This document shows positions 32,773-45,714 of a stretch of DNA of 64,000 nt, in pieces. The stretch is from Larix kaempferi. Its lineage: Eukaryota > Streptophyta > Pinopsida > Pinales > Pinaceae. The stretch covers positions 9,493,001 through 9,557,000 of the forward strand of contig BSBM01000994.1 of assembly GCA_027924585.1 (NCBI GenBank), given 5' to 3'. The translations under genes were made by a program, and so were the position numbers. The notes under the pieces are model-generated. The model saw nothing but the letters and a program-made list of their open reading frames with translations. It did not search any database and had not been told where the DNA came from. Numbering within the stretch: position 1 is the stretch's first letter; each line of letters starts with the position of its first letter.

Positions 32773-33477
32773 TTTGTAGGCTGGCTACACCCAAATGCAA
32801 CGGATGAAGATCTGAGACAAGTCTTTGGTCAGTATGGAGATCTTGTGTATGTAAAAATTCCTGTTGGTAAAGGTTGTGGATTTGTCCAGTTTGGTAACAA
32901 GTAGGTTTTTGAAATCCTCCTTCAATGAGACTTTGACATTTACAAGACCGTAGAATGAGTATTGATGTGTGTTATTGTTGTATTTGTATTATGATTTGTT
33001 TGCCATCAGAACTATATTCCCACATGTAATTCTTTGCAATGAAACATTTTGCCGTCTGTTTGAAGATTTGTTCGAAATTTCAATGTTCAGGGCTTGTGCT
33101 GAGGAAGCATTGCAAAAGTTTCATGGTACTGTTATTCGTCGGCAAACTATATGTCTTTCTTGGGGTCGAAGCCCTGCAAACAGGCAGGTAAAATGTCTAC
33201 AAGTACTTAATGAATTTGAATTTTAAAGTACACATTCTTTTATTTTTGGCATCAATTTTGCTGAGTATTGTGATCTGAGAATGTATTGAATGTTGCATTC
33301 TGAAGCAACAACCTCATCCCCAGGGGCAACAGCCTCAATATGATCCGAGCCAATGGCATGGTACTTACTATGGGCAAGGATATGAAAGCTACGGTTATGC
33401 TCCCCCCTCACGATCCTGCAATGTATGCCTATGGTGGCTACCCTTGGTATGGGGATTATAATCAACAGATCAGCTAG
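32773..33477 (+). pseudogene. RBP45/47-type RNA-binding protein fragment with introns
   Basis: The third RNA-recognition motif is visible. FVGWLHPNATDEDLRQVF and VKIPVGKGCGFVQFGNK (RNP1-like KGCGFVQF) end at 32900. An intron with GTAGGT...TTCAG spans 32901-33090, and the next exon gives ACAEEALQKFHGTVI and LSWGRSPANRQ, the RBP45/47 signature. A second intron spans 33188-33305 (GTAAAA...GAAG). The last exon has a glutamine-tyrosine rich tail (QGQQPQYDPSQWHGTYYG, YGYAP), then a one-base insertion in a six-C run, after which the other frame reads MYAYGGYPWYGDYNQQ to a stop at 33477. RRM1 and RRM2 are missing. Known members bind poly(A)/U-rich RNA. Confidence 0.8.
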
Positions 33478-35903
33478 AGTAAAAAGTTTACCACACAAAA
33501 CACGTTAAGCATACCACACGAAACACGTTATTTCCGAAAGAGTAAATATCGCCGTTGTTTTTATTTTATTCATCAATGTTAATGTTGCGGAGGCATCTAT
33601 TGCTCCTGCTGCAACACACCCAATAGCTTCTGGTATGCCTGGTTACATTTTATGTTTTTATTCATTTGATCTATATTTATTTAAATTATGAATATTGTTT
33701 GGTGGAATTCATTGGCAGGCGAAGAAGGGATCGCTCTTAAGACTTCCTCCATCTTGTTCATATGTTGTACCGCCATGCAGCCAATCGAACTGTTCGCCTC
33801 CAAGTGTATGGACTAATTTTGCAGGAAATATTGTGTGCTGCGAACCCTGAAAGTTGTATGCACGTCATCTAAGTTTTATGGTTTTGTTTAGGTTGGCAAA
33901 AGGAGAAGCAGTATCTATTAGAATGTTATTGCAATAAATAATATTTTGCAAACAGTTTTTTAAGTACTTGTTTAGATGTTAATATTAACTTTGATAGTAT
34001 GGCTTTTTTGGGTTAACATTCCAAATTTACCAAGGTTTAAATAGAGGAAAATTTCTTCACCGTATAATAAAGAACCATATTAAATTCGATATTCAGAATG
34101 GTTTTTTTGGGTTAAGATTCCACAACACATTTTCAAATATAAGAAATTATAATTTTGAGTATTGCTGTGTAACTATTTAAAATCTTAGTATGCATTCGAG
34201 AATTTGCTTCATGGTTTCATTGGAAGCGTTGAGCTCATTTATAACACAGTTTTCTTCCAGAAATCTTCATTTCTGACACAGTTCTTTTCCAGAAAATATA
34301 GTTATCTTCCCGAAATATTCTTCTGTACATCAATTTCTAATAATTATGGTTATTATGTATGCATAATATATTATAATGCACATCAATTTCTAATTATGGT
34401 TGACTATCTTGATTATTACATGGTCTTTTAACAGCTTGAAATGATGAAAAATGGTGACTGGACAAAGATATCCATTTTGGTATATATTGGGAGCTATGAA
34501 ACTCTAGATTATAATCCCCAGATCAGATCGGATATGGGGATTAAGGACTCTCCTCTTTTTAGTGGAATATCCATTCTCTAGTAAACTCTGGATTCTGGAT
34601 TTTGACACTTCAAGAGATAAGGGGTGTTTAGAGAGCTTTGCAAGTCAGGGTGCCATGGATAAGTCCATCTGATCCTGAAACTCTAGGTAGTTACATAGGG
34701 TCTGCTTGATTGTGATAACAACTTCATCTAACTTGCGTTACCTTTTCATGATTACAGTGTAATCTGTCATGATTTGTAGTTATGTCTGCTAAGCATTGCG
34801 TTCTTAAGTGAAATTCCACAAAAGAAACATCAGACTGCAACACATGAAAACTTTTATTATAGCATTAGTAAAGTGTGGGGTAGTCGATGGATGATGATCA
34901 AGGCACTCGTTGCTTCATTCAAAAGGATGGTTTCAATGAACTATAGAAACCGAGAGTCAACCTACAGATTCGAATACCCATTTACCCTAAGGTTTGTTAC
35001 AGGAGCCTTCATTTTACAAAGGTGACTCCTTTTTAAAGGAGGCTCTACAACTTGTTTTATGACTTGGCCGAGATGTAGGTACCAGAGTTTTCTAATTCTA
35101 AGGAGCCTTCGGGCTCAAATGACTGTAATGACTCTATAGAGAAGGATAGGGTTATAACCCTACCTTATTTTTGTTTGTACTTGAATTTGACTGCGTGTAA
35201 ATTCTCCATGGTTTCAGGGCTGTTGATGATTGCAAAAACTTGTTATAAATCTAAATGTTAATGAGATCGCTATTCATTTATATCTGGCTATTGATTTATG
35301 GCCGCCCTTTCCAAACCCATTAGGTGGTGCCGGATACTCTGTATAAGTTTTGTGTTTCAATTCATATATGATCAAAGAGACCGTAGCACATGATGGAAAT
35401 GCTATGCTACGTTTATAAGTCAATTTACACTGAAATTGAATTGTTGTGTTATTTCTACCAGTTAATTACGTTAAACAGAGCTCTTGGATGAGGTACCGAA
35501 TCTTTTGTTTGGCTACAGTCTAAAGGTATTAATACTGATAATTTCCCAAGATGGCGATTAATATTCATTGTTCCCTGTCTGGGTACCGCTTTTCTTTTGA
35601 ATTTATATGATAACTTTCTCTAAAAGATTGTGTTACTTGCCAGTTCCTTGAAGAATTTACACTTATATTACACAGGTTATTTATACAATAAGGAGAGTAT
35701 ATTGAATTTTCTATTTTTTTGTCTAATCGACTCATATTCTTATGAATTACCTTATGGACCTCGCATGGATTTAGTGTATTAGAAGTTGATGTTATTTTCC
35801 TTTAGTACCCTATAGTAAAGGGTTAAGGTTTATCCGCCACATTTTATCCGTTGCTAATTATAAAAGAACATATTTGTTATTTTACTTCTGGTTTCCCGTA
35901 ACC
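33478..35903. other. AT-rich intergenic DNA, possible 3' exon pieces
   Basis: Short exon-like pieces occur at 33585-33632 (reading NVAEASIAPAATHPIAS, then GTATGC) and after an acceptor-like ATTGGCAG at 33712-33719. They may be the tail of the captured RBP45/47 fragment or another gene piece. From 33880 onward no coding, RNA or element signal was found. Two short inverted or repeated TTTTTTGGGTTAA words appear near 34006 and 34100. Confidence 0.35.
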
Positions 35904-36155
35904 TGTAAATTAAAAATTAATATATCCTTTAACTAACCTTCATCATGGATTACAAGAAATCTGTTCAGAAATTACTTAAAACAATGAACTTCTACAATTT
36001 AACATTCGTAGGATGAATATAACCATTCATGTAAATTAAAAATTAATATCTCCTTTAACTAACCTTCATCATGGATTACAAGAAATCGGCTCAGAAATTA
36101 CTTAAAACAATGAAATTCTACAATTTAACATTCGTAGGACGAATATATCCATTCA
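35904..36155. repeat. 126-bp tandem duplication
   Basis: Two adjacent copies share CTAACCTTCATCATGGATTA and ACAATTTAACATTCGTAGGA, with about half a dozen differences. They are non-coding. Confidence 0.9.
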
Positions 36156-39100
36156 TATATATGAGATTTAACAACGAACATTTCTTCTTTATCACAAAAT
36201 ATTAATTGTTATTAATTTTAAATTATTTAAAGCGTTTTCATATATTTGTTTATTCTTGTTTTAAGAATGTTTTCACTTTTTGCATATCTATGGTTAACAT
36301 CAAATATAAACTTTGGAAGTAAATATTGTTAACTATGCATTAGCTAATGAAGCCATTGAAAATACTCCAAGTACTAGTTGAAAAACTCCAGGTCTCAATA
36401 AGATCTCAATGACAACAACCAAGAATATAGACTTAGTATTTACAATGACTTGACTATGCTTATTAATTAAAATATATTTGAATTTTGCAATTTTACAATG
36501 AAGATAACCATTGTTTGGTTATCCAAATTACCATTCCAATTGAGATTCTGATTACATCTATGAGCTAGAAAATTGACTGAATATGTTTATAATATATTGT
36601 ATTCAAGTTGAACACTTCTCAATTCTCCAATATTTCAATAACCCATAGAAAAATAATCATGCTCCCAAATATGAGTTAAATCTACAAAGGTTTAATATGA
36701 TGACTATTGATAAACTAGGAAGATAACTACAAAAATGAAACAATTTGCAGTGATATGGCATAGCAAGGTGAGAAGACACAGATCATCTAAGTACTATTAG
36801 AGGAGCATGAATCACTAAAAATGATAAGAAAAATTGTGAATTATATCGAACATGGAAAACCACCTTGTTAATTCAGGGTGGGTGGTATCCTTCTGCCACA
36901 TGGAATCGACATACATACATAATTGAAATTTTGCTACTAGCCTCTTTGTTTCTAGAGTGATAATTACATTTCAGTGCTTGGTCTAGGAAGATGCACATAA
37001 CCCACTCCTCCTTTGGATTCAAACCCATGAGCTCTAAGGAAAAAACACATATTCTTAATTATTAAAACTTAGGTCCACTTTTTGCTATCATATATAATGT
37101 TCTATTTTGACAAAATAGGTGATCTTAAGTTCCAAAATCATTTTTATGTACTCAATATATTCAATAGCAAACAAGGGAGAATATTTGGGAATAAAAAGTG
37201 TTCCATCATGATCACATGCTTCTCCATTTATATTGAGACTTTGGAAAAAAAATCGTAAGTCAAAAGGTGATTCATATCACAAAATTGACATTAATTCAAA
37301 ATTTAAAGGTTTATAACTGTTCATTGTGAACTTAAAGAAAAGGAATGAATGTTGCTTATTTAAAATGTTAAACTATGAACACTTTTTTAACATAACTATG
37401 ATGACTTTGATGACTTTAATTATTTAAGAAGTTAAACATTGATTAAAGTTCTTAATAGTTAGTCATTATATGTTTTATATCATTTCTAATATTTAAAATA
37501 AACTTTTCTTATTTTAATTATATTTAAAAATATAATATAAACTTTTTATACTTAAAATTAATATTAAAAGTAGCTATTTTTTCATAATATATATATATAT
37601 ATATACTTAAAAATAAAAATTTATATTATATTTAAGATATTCAATTTTTTTAATATTAAAAATACTTATTTTTAAATTAATGTAATACTAATTCTTTTTA
37701 ATTACTTGTAATTTTATTTTAAAAAACACTTTCACATACACATTACACTCATCCACTTTCTTTTATTTGTTATTTTAAATAATATCTTTAATTTTTTTCA
37801 GCAGAAAAAATGTAATTTTATTTCCACAATAGAAAACAAATTACATTCTTCTAAAGGATGTAGCATAAAAAAGACATATTCCTAATAATGAAGAATCTAT
37901 CAAATAATGCCCACTGCACAATAATGTAATACAAAAAAAAAGAAAAACATCTCACGATCAACACAAGAACACCTTACAAGAAATTGCTATCTTATATCTT
38001 CCATGAATAGAAAGATCATAGAATGCCAAAAATTTATTAGATAAAATGATATCTTTAAATTCATAGATATAAAGTAATATAATGTAAAATGAACATGTAA
38101 TAAATACAATTTATTAACTATATAATTAAATAAATATTTATTCATTATTTTTCTTGAAATAAATATAATTTTGAATTATTTACACAAAATGAAATTCAAT
38201 ATTTTATTATTTTTATTTCATTATTTTAATATTCTTGTGAATTTAAAAGAATAAATGACGCATTCTCAATTGTTAACTAGTTCATTCTTCATTCCCGAGT
38301 GTTCTATTTGTAACATTGCATTTACGCATCCACGGCCTTGCGCAAGAAGCTCCTCTATTAGATAGTAGCTTATTTTCATTCTTCCTAGAGCATCATTTCT
38401 CTTGCAACAACAGGTGGCAATGTCAGGGACATTGCCACCTCGTGGCTCTTGTTATAACTACATATTATTATAACTATTTAGAACTATTTATTGAGAATAA
38501 TTTTCCTGAATACATAGAAAATATTATTAAATTTTGCACTTCCATTTTTCTCTACAAAGTTTACAATTTACTAAAGTAAATATTTCATGTATTCAATATA
38601 ATCTTTCTTATATATAGGTATTTTATTTATTTGCGAGTCTTATTAAAAGGGAACACTAATCTTAAAAATAAGGAGAGACACCCAATTTTCCTAATGACCT
38701 ATTGCATGATTTGAACTACTTAATGTGATACAATTGTGTTATTTAAAGAAGTCAATAAATATTGCCAACACCTACCTAGATTTACGTACTCTCTATGTCA
38801 CTGAAATTCAATGGGTGCTCTACAAAAATAGCTACACCTTGGATTTACATAATCTCTATGTCACTTAAACTCGATGGGTGCTCTACAAAAATAGCCACAC
38901 ATCCCTCTTCTATAGTTCCCCCAACATATCAACTCTAAGTGGTATGGGATCTCCACCCAAGTTACCCAAACTAGTGAGAGCTAGCCTCCCAATAAAGATC
39001 TCACGGTCAAACTATCCAAGTCTCCCTATCAATCATATGCTTATCCTAAAAGACATATCTATCTCCAATCATGTGTTTAAAGGCTCTCATTATCCTTGAA

Positions 39101-40948
39101 TTTATGGGCTCTCCAATTTTCCTCAGAATTTAGAGGATCGGAATTAGAAGGTTCATCCTCAGAATGAAATTGAAGAACATCTAGAGTGTACATGTCTTCA
39201 TAGGACGTTGAGTGATGATTCCAAGGATAATTACAAATCTCCATTATGTTCCCACATATATTCACACAAGTTTAATATACCAAATAACTACTAAGTACAA
39301 AGGGAAAACAACATTGTCCACATTCTAGGTTCAACACACATACACATAAGTAAAAAATATAAATAATGGTTTTACATGTGCCCTTCTTAGGAATACTTCT
39401 AGATAAGAACCTCTTCCCACATTGTCATTCATTAAAACAATTGTATACTAGTCTCCATGTGTTACTTGATATAGTATCCATATATGGGATCTAATAATGT
39501 AAGCTTAACGTTTCTAATGATGACAATTACTTGATGCAAGAGCACATATGAAAGGACTAGGTATGCATGGTAGAGGAAGGGTTGAAAGGGAAGTTAGTTG
39601 AAATTTTATACATATACAGTTCGAGTGCACAAGAGGTGAAGAGGAGCACGTGATAGAGAAACAAACCAGAGACATATAATGTAGAAATAATGCATGAAGA
39701 GTGTTGCACTAGGGAAGTTGATATGAAGTTGATATGATGTACATGGAAGGTGAAGGGTTTGGCATAAGGAGAGGAAGACCATTATGGTGAAAAAATTAAG
39801 AAGGAAATACATTGCAAACTATTATAATGGTTATTCCTAGGGAGGAAAGTGAAAAGTCAACGAGGGAGATGGAAAGTTATATTGGTTGGGAATAAATAGG
39901 ATGGTAGGATGGTTGTCTAAAAGAATGATTTAGCTAGTTCATAATGATAAATGATAGTAGAGTTAGTAGAGAGTTAAATGTTGGGCGACACTAGACAATA
40001 TGCAAATGTATATTTGTGTCGATGTATATTTAATAAGAATGAGTAGAGATGATGCACTCAATACAAATATTAAGACATGGTTTGAATTTGGGTCAATGTG
40101 TTATGGACCCATTGCATTTCCAATACGTCACTCTAATGTACTTTCAATTATATTTAATATAATTTAAAAGAAACACAAAACGATGCATGGAAATAAATCT
40201 CAAACACCCAAATAATTAATATGGAAAGCAGTGCAATAAACATAACATTAATTCATTGTAGAATAAGTTAGTGCAACAAGCAAGTCAAACTCAAACGAGG
40301 CCTATAATTTACTCATATTTCTAATGTGTTATTTTTTCATGAAATATATATCCCAGGGAAACACATTGGGTGCTTCCCCTCATAAGGAGGATGGTATCCA
40401 TTGTAAACTAGAGTTTGTAGAAGATTGAGGCTTTGTTAACATAGGGTTTAATGCTATTACAACAATATACTCATTAAGAACACTTGCATGAATTGAACCC
40501 AGGCAAGGAGGATAAAAACCATTCCTTCTAAACACTTAAGCTAGATAAATTGACTCCTGATAATGTCTTATAAGAATGCAAGTCTCCATAATACGTTCAT
40601 AATCAGTTTCCATCGTCTTCCATATCCTTGGTTCACCTCTCTTCACTTTGATTTTCAGAAGTTGTATCTGAGCTACTATCACCAAATCACTACATTGGTA
40701 ATATATGTATTCTGAAATAAAATCTTTATAGATAATATAATCACCCTATTTTTTCACTTTTTAAAAAAGCGACCAATCACAACCATGTCACAAATATGGT
40801 ATGTCAATCTCCATCTTGAATCATGATCCAATGAAACTTAGACCTCTTCAACATGCATCTCTTTCCATGTTGGAATTGGATTTGGCCCCTTTGGATTAAG
40901 GGACATATTTCCATTGTTTCACATATCTAACGTGTAACTAAAACAAAA
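36156..40948. other. AT-rich intergenic DNA
   Basis: Nothing that can be called a gene was found in this 4.8 kb. There is a TA microsatellite near 37585-37605, very AT-rich DNA from 37400 to 38270, and a diverged direct repeat around GGGTGCTCTACAAAAATAGC at 38813 and 38876. Small ORFs (38316-38579, 38878-39099, 39606-39812) have no recognisable domains. A sequence with a tRNA-like B-box word (GAATTGAACCCAGG) near 40490 could be an old SINE, but it is too weak to call. Confidence 0.4.
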
Positions 40949-41085
40949 ACAAAAAAGTTAAGGAATTTTCACATTTAAAGAAACACAAAAACTTAAGGAA
41001 TTTTCACATTAAAAAAAAACACAAAAACTTAAGGAATTTTCACATTAAGAAAAAACACAAAAACTTAAATAATTTTCACATAAAA
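40949..41085. repeat. Four copies of a ~34-bp unit
   Basis: The unit is ACAAAAACTTAAGGAATTTT followed by CACATTAA and an A-rich spacer. Four copies are adjacent with small length changes in the A run. The region to 41504 has no other identifiable feature. Confidence 0.88.
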
Positions 41086-41504
41086 AAAAATGAAATATCA
41101 AACTTGTGGTGGTTTTCTCATTGTGAAAATACAAAAAACAAGAAAATTGTGTCAATCTAATATAAATCCACATTGTAATCATAAATCAAGACGGGGAATG
41201 TGAGAAACCACAAAAGGAAATGTGATAATTGAGGGGTTGAGGAAGATGAAGTGTGAGCTAAGGAGGCTAGAGACAAGATGATACAAATACGAGCATAATT
41301 GAGAGAAATCTAGGAATAAAATTTGGAAAATATGGCACCTGTGATGGAGTCTTTATTCTCAAGAAAATATAGGTCAACTCGTTGCTCAACCTTTGATACA
41401 TATAACTAGAGAGTGTTTAGGGAATCCAATTGAGGGAAATATTTGTATTTTAATCCACATTACACTAATGAATACTATACTTAAACTTATTTTGTTTTGT
41501 TTTA

Positions 41505-41637
41505 TTGTAGAAAAATTCTTATATTTACAAGGACATATTTACAACCACACCCATAAAGAGTTTTGAACCTAGGTCTCCATGTTAATACAAGCTCGATCAC
41601 GTCACTGCTTACCATTAAACCACACTCATGTGGGATT
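41505..41637 (-). mobile_element. SINE-like tRNA-derived sequence
   Basis: On the minus strand the sequence starts near CCCACATGAGTGTGGTTTAA, contains TGGTAAGCAGTG resembling a polymerase III A box and AGACCTAGGTTCAAAAC resembling a B box about 35 bp later. It ends in an A-rich tail (AAACAAAACAAAATAAG). The order resembles the Au SINE family of plants. No target duplication was confirmed. A degenerate tRNA pseudogene is the alternative. Confidence 0.4.
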
Positions 41638-41805
41638 ATACTCATTTTTTATTATTTATACTCTACTTTATTATTTATGTTATGTTTTATATATAACCCA
41701 TGCACACAAAATTGATTGGACAATGTAATGATGGAATCTAACGAATCATTGCAAGACCTTGTTCTTTGTCAAATTTCAAGAATAACTAGGAGTTGTAGTC
41801 ATTTT

Positions 41806-42050
41806 GAAAATGGTGGAATGTTTTTTTGAAATTTTGGTTGTGAACACAAGAGAAGAATTCGGGGACCTTAGCCTTGATTGGGAAGTTAGAGAGAATTTCA
41901 ATAACATAATTAATTTTTTTTTGAGAAAAATCCTCCATGAATTGATGAAGCACACAAAATTCCACAAAAGCATGCATACTTTCTCATCTCAATACAAAAT
42001 ATGTCATCCATGTCTTTACTTTGAACATATTATAATTGCCTCATGCTAGG
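41806..42050 (+). pseudogene. Transposon-gene fragment, inverted relative to the copy at 51215-51405
   Basis: The frame 41804-42049 reads VVNTREEFGDLSLDWEVREN and ILHELMKHTKFHKSMH. The minus strand at 51405-51215 holds the same sequence at the nucleotide level (ACACAAGAGAAGAAT...GGGGACC and AATCCTCCATGRATTG). No named domain was recognised. It belongs with the decayed element that hosts copia D, but in opposite orientation. Confidence 0.5.
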
Positions 42051-42085
42051 TATAGTTTCACAATACTAGGGCATGGATTTATTCA

Positions 42086-42363
42086 CGTCGCTAAGTGTAA
42101 CATTCTAAAAGAGCTTGCATCATATTAAATATTAAATATTATTTTTCTATAGAGCATGTGTTCCAAAGTATGTTGAAAATTTTCACACCATGATGTCTAC
42201 CTATGCACTGACCTCACCTATGCACGTCGCTAAGTGTAACATTCTAAAAGAGCTTGCATCATATTAAATATTAAATATTATTTTTCTATAGAGCATGTGT
42301 TCCAAAGTATGTTGAAAATTTTCACACCATGATGTCTACCTATGCATTGACCTCACCTATTCA
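42086..42363. repeat. 139-bp tandem duplication, nearly identical copies
   Basis: Both copies run from CGTCGCTAAGTGTAACATTC through TTCACACCATGATGTCTACC to CTGACCTCACCTAT. They differ at very few positions, so the duplication is recent. It overlaps the C-terminal side of the decayed transposon gene. Confidence 0.92.
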
Positions 42364-42399
42364 TGACCTCCATGGCCTAAATGAAATTTATACTAGTTA

Positions 42400-43435
42400 A
42401 CTACTTCAATAGATGATTTGAATCAGACTGTATCATTACTAATTTGGTACCTCTTAAGTGCTCGTTTCACACCAACACATATGCCAATGTGTTCATTCTT
42501 TCCATGTCATTTCAAAAAATCTCCAAGTATGTCAAACTCCCGTTTCCTTATGAAGTAGACTCAACTAGTAAAAACAAGTGGGTCGATTTGAATTTATATG
42601 CACACCTATCATACCAAATTCTTTGATATGGAAATGCTATCCCATTATTTCCAAATAATTTGTAGATCAATTGAAAGCAATGTTGAACAAATAGTATGCC
42701 ATGCTCATGATCATCACTGACATAAAAATTGTACTCGTTAATAACATCACATGAATTTGGAGTTCTATCCTTACCATCAATGCTCACTAGTGCATGTATA
42801 TATAAGATATGCATGAACATAGACAACTATAAATAAAATTCATATATGGAAACCACACATAAAATGCTTGAAAAAAACAGTACTTGGTCAAAATTATAGC
42901 ATTTCTCTATATCTCTTTCTAGTGATAAAATGTTTAATTGTTGGCGAGTCTACCATTGATAAGATCGTGACTACCTCAAATACCTTGGAAGATTATTTGA
43001 AATGGGAAGCTTTCTACTTGGACCTATGAGAGTGTTTGATATATCTATAAATTTAATTTTGAAACTTTCCCATGAATTCTGAAATAGGATATCATCCTCA
43101 AGTAAGTCAATCTTCTTAGAGACTACTCCCAAAGAAGAAGATGAATTCATAGTAACATACTCGTATCTTCTCCATGCAAGAGTGATATTTTAAAATCCAA
43201 GGTGTACAGGAGCAATATGAAAATTGCTATTGGAACAGTAAAATATTTTCACATTTAGAGCATCTTCTTCCACATACACATGTCTTATTGAAAAAAAACA
43301 CATCTTTGGGATTCCTTCTGCATAGTATCATTCAAATATAATCATGCATTGAGGGAGGACGAGGGTAAATCTCACTAATTCATTTTGTATAAATAAACAA
43401 ATGTGTCATAATAGAGTTGGAATTCAACATGTTAT
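42400..43435 (-). pseudogene. Decayed transposon-associated gene, C-terminal part
   Basis: The minus strand contains NNGIAFPYQRIWYDRCAYKF followed later by FGDFLK-stop-HGKNEHIGICVGVKR. From memory, an uncharacterised transposon-linked protein family has DGC-xQFK and HGKGxxDGxxxxVKR motifs in this order. Upstream, HALVSIDGKDRTPNSCDVIN and YVSDDHEHGILFVQHCF also look like remnants of a single protein. Many stops and shifts are present. It continues at 50665 on the other side of copia D. The function is inferred to be a transposase or associated protein; the family name is not known to me. Confidence 0.4.
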
Positions 43436-44030
43436 TGTTAAATTTTCAGAATTTACTTCAATATGATCTAGGATATTAACTGAGAGAACAAAATGTACAA
43501 CATATCAATCATGGAGACAATAATGCAAGCACACAAGAGACACAAAGATTTACTTGGGGAAAACCATAAAGGTGAAAAACCCCAATAACTTCCTCAGAGA
43601 TAGATAGAGCAATGATACAACCAACCAAGAGAGATAGCCATAACCTAGCAGCAGATCCTCCTCCTCCATAAGTGCGCCACTCCTCCTTGAGTGCATGTGT
43701 GAGAAGTGAGTGAGTAAATAGAGTGCCTCCCACACTCTATTTATACTTGACTTGACTTGCCTTTTTACCTAACTCATGTAGGCTCGAACTTAACCACATA
43801 ACATAATGCTGAGTGGGCCGACCCCCAATAGGGTGGTCTAATAACCCTTTGACCCACATGACTTATACAGGGCCGACCCCAAATAAGGTGGTCTAATAAC
43901 CCATCAAGTATAAGTTACGACACTTACAATATAAATGACGACACTTCCTTATAGAGGAATAATACCATCTCTATAGGAATACAATATACATATATGTGAA
44001 ATACATTCTGAAGTTACATATACATCAACA
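43436..44030 (-). repeat. Copia D 3' LTR
   Basis: This is the partner of 50070-50664, with three substitutions in 595 bp. Plus-strand edges are TGTTAAATTTTCAG and CATATACATCAACA. TATAAATA lies on the minus strand at 43739-43746. The words GGGCCGACCCC occur twice, as a partial internal duplication. Its upstream edge (TGTTGATGTATATGTAACTT) is close to that of F. Confidence 0.95.
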
Positions 44031-44039
44031 CTCCCTCTT
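44031..44039 (-). promoter_or_regulatory. Polypurine tract of copia D
   Basis: The minus strand reads AAGAGGGAG next to the LTR start TGTTGATG, identical to B and F. Confidence 0.92.
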
Positions 44040-44269
44040 AACTAGGAAGGTATTTCTCAGCACAGTTCTTCTAGCACAAGTCATCTTCTCTGGATCATCG
44101 TCACTAGATAATCGTCATCGAGTCATCATCATCGTCACTGCTGCTGTTATCTCAATCAATCTCTGAATCTACTCGTCATAGGAAGTTCTACAGAGCCAGT
44201 CCTTTTTCATACTGGATGTAGGCCCACCACCTGCAGGTCTTCATCATCACTGGCCATACTGTGGAATCC

Positions 44270-44945
44270 TCAGGACTTATTACGTGCGTCACAAAACCTG
44301 GCTGCAGCATCCCAGGCTATTACGAGCACACAGCTCTACCTGTAGGATCTCCCAGGAGCACATTACATGTGACCCATCACAAAACCTGGCTGAAGCATCC
44401 CAGGCTGTTACGAGCACGCGGATCTACTTGTCGGATCTCCCAGGAGCACATTACATGTGATCTCACCACAAAACCTGGCTGAAGCATCCCAGGCTGTTAC
44501 GAGCACACAGCTCTACCTGTCGGATCTCCCAGGAGCACATTACATGTGGTCCACCACAAAACCTGGCTGAAGCATCTGAGGCCTTTTTCATCCTGTCCAG
44601 ATCTCCCAGGAGCAAATTACATGTGGTCATGGCAAAACTTGGCTGAAGCATCTGAGGCCTTTTTCATCCTGTCCAGATCTCCCAGGAGCAAATTACATGC
44701 CATAGGACAAAACCTCGCAAGAGCATCTGCCAGATATCCCAGGGCACCGAATTACATGCCACAGGCAAAACCTCAAAAGACTATCTGCAGATCTCCCAGG
44801 GCACAAATTACATGTCCTCCCAAGCAAAACCTCGCAAGAGCATTTGCCAGATGTCCCAGGGCACCGAATTACATGCCATAGGAAAAACCTCGAAAGACCA
44901 TCTGCAAATCTCCCAGGGCACAAATTACATGCTTTCCTGCACAAC
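44270..44945. repeat. Three related tandem arrays in copia D
   Basis: Units of about 88 bp (containing ACAAAACCTGGCTGAAGCAT and CTCCCAGGAGCACATTACAT) pass into two units of about 72 bp with GAGGCCTTTTTCATCCTGTC, then into about four units of 62 bp with CAAAACCTCGCAAGAGCATC. All share AAAACCT...CCCAGG...ATTACATG, so one ancestral unit has diverged and been re-amplified. Protein frames through it (44261-44881) have no independent support. Confidence 0.88.
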
Positions 44946-44989
44946 CTGATCCACGGCCATAGAGTATCAACCTGATACTCACCATACAT

Positions 44990-45640
44990 CATCCTGATGT
45001 ATCCATGATCATCCTGATCATCATCACTGCAACGTACTGCTGCATGTCATCTGGAGCAACATCCTGAAGCTCGTCATCTATGATCATCCTGATCATCACT
45101 GCAACATCCTGCTGCATGTCATCTGGAGCAACATCCTGAAGCTCGTCATCTATGATCATCCTGATCATCACTGCAACATCCTGCTGCATGATCCACCTGA
45201 TCATCAATGCATCTACCTGATGCATACCAAGTATCATACATGATCCTCCTGATCATCAATGTATCCACCTGATACAAATACATGATACATATCATCATAC
45301 ATGATCCTCCTGATCATCAATGCATCTACCTGATGCATACCAAGTATCTACCTGATACATATCATCATACATGATCCTCCTGATCATCAATGTATCCACC
45401 TGATACAAATACAAATACATGATACATATCACCATACATGATCCACCTGATCATACAATGTATCCACCTGATACATATACGGATACATGGTCCAAGCATC
45501 CAACATGATGCATACATATATACATAAAATGATCCAACTGATCATATCCAGCATCCACATGATGCGTACATACATACATAAAATGATCCAACTGATCATA
45601 TCCAAGCAGAAACCAGAACATCATCCTGATGCTCATCATC
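44990..45640. repeat. Degenerate CCTGATCATC repeats in copia D
   Basis: The region is built from TGATCATCCTGATCATC and ATACATGATCCTCCTGATCA words. It includes two to three copies of a unit of about 75 bp with GCAACATCCTGCTGCATGTC and copies with CATCTACCTGATGCATACCA. TGATCA palindromes are abundant, so the transcript could fold heavily. Confidence 0.85.
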
Positions 45641-45714
45641 CAACGCTTACATCCACAGCCATGTGAAGGATCCTCCTTCCAACATGCTTGGAATGGCTTC
45701 AGCAAATGTGTCCA

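Noticed and set aside
40440-40560. Possible second SINE or tRNA remnant with a B-box-like GAATTGAACCCAGG
   Set aside because: No A box at the right distance, no tail and no flanking duplication could be seen.
44261-44992. Overlapping frames on both strands rich in PGxx and RAPNYMP repeats
   Set aside because: They follow the periodicity of the D arrays, shift between frames at unit boundaries and have no start or family support.
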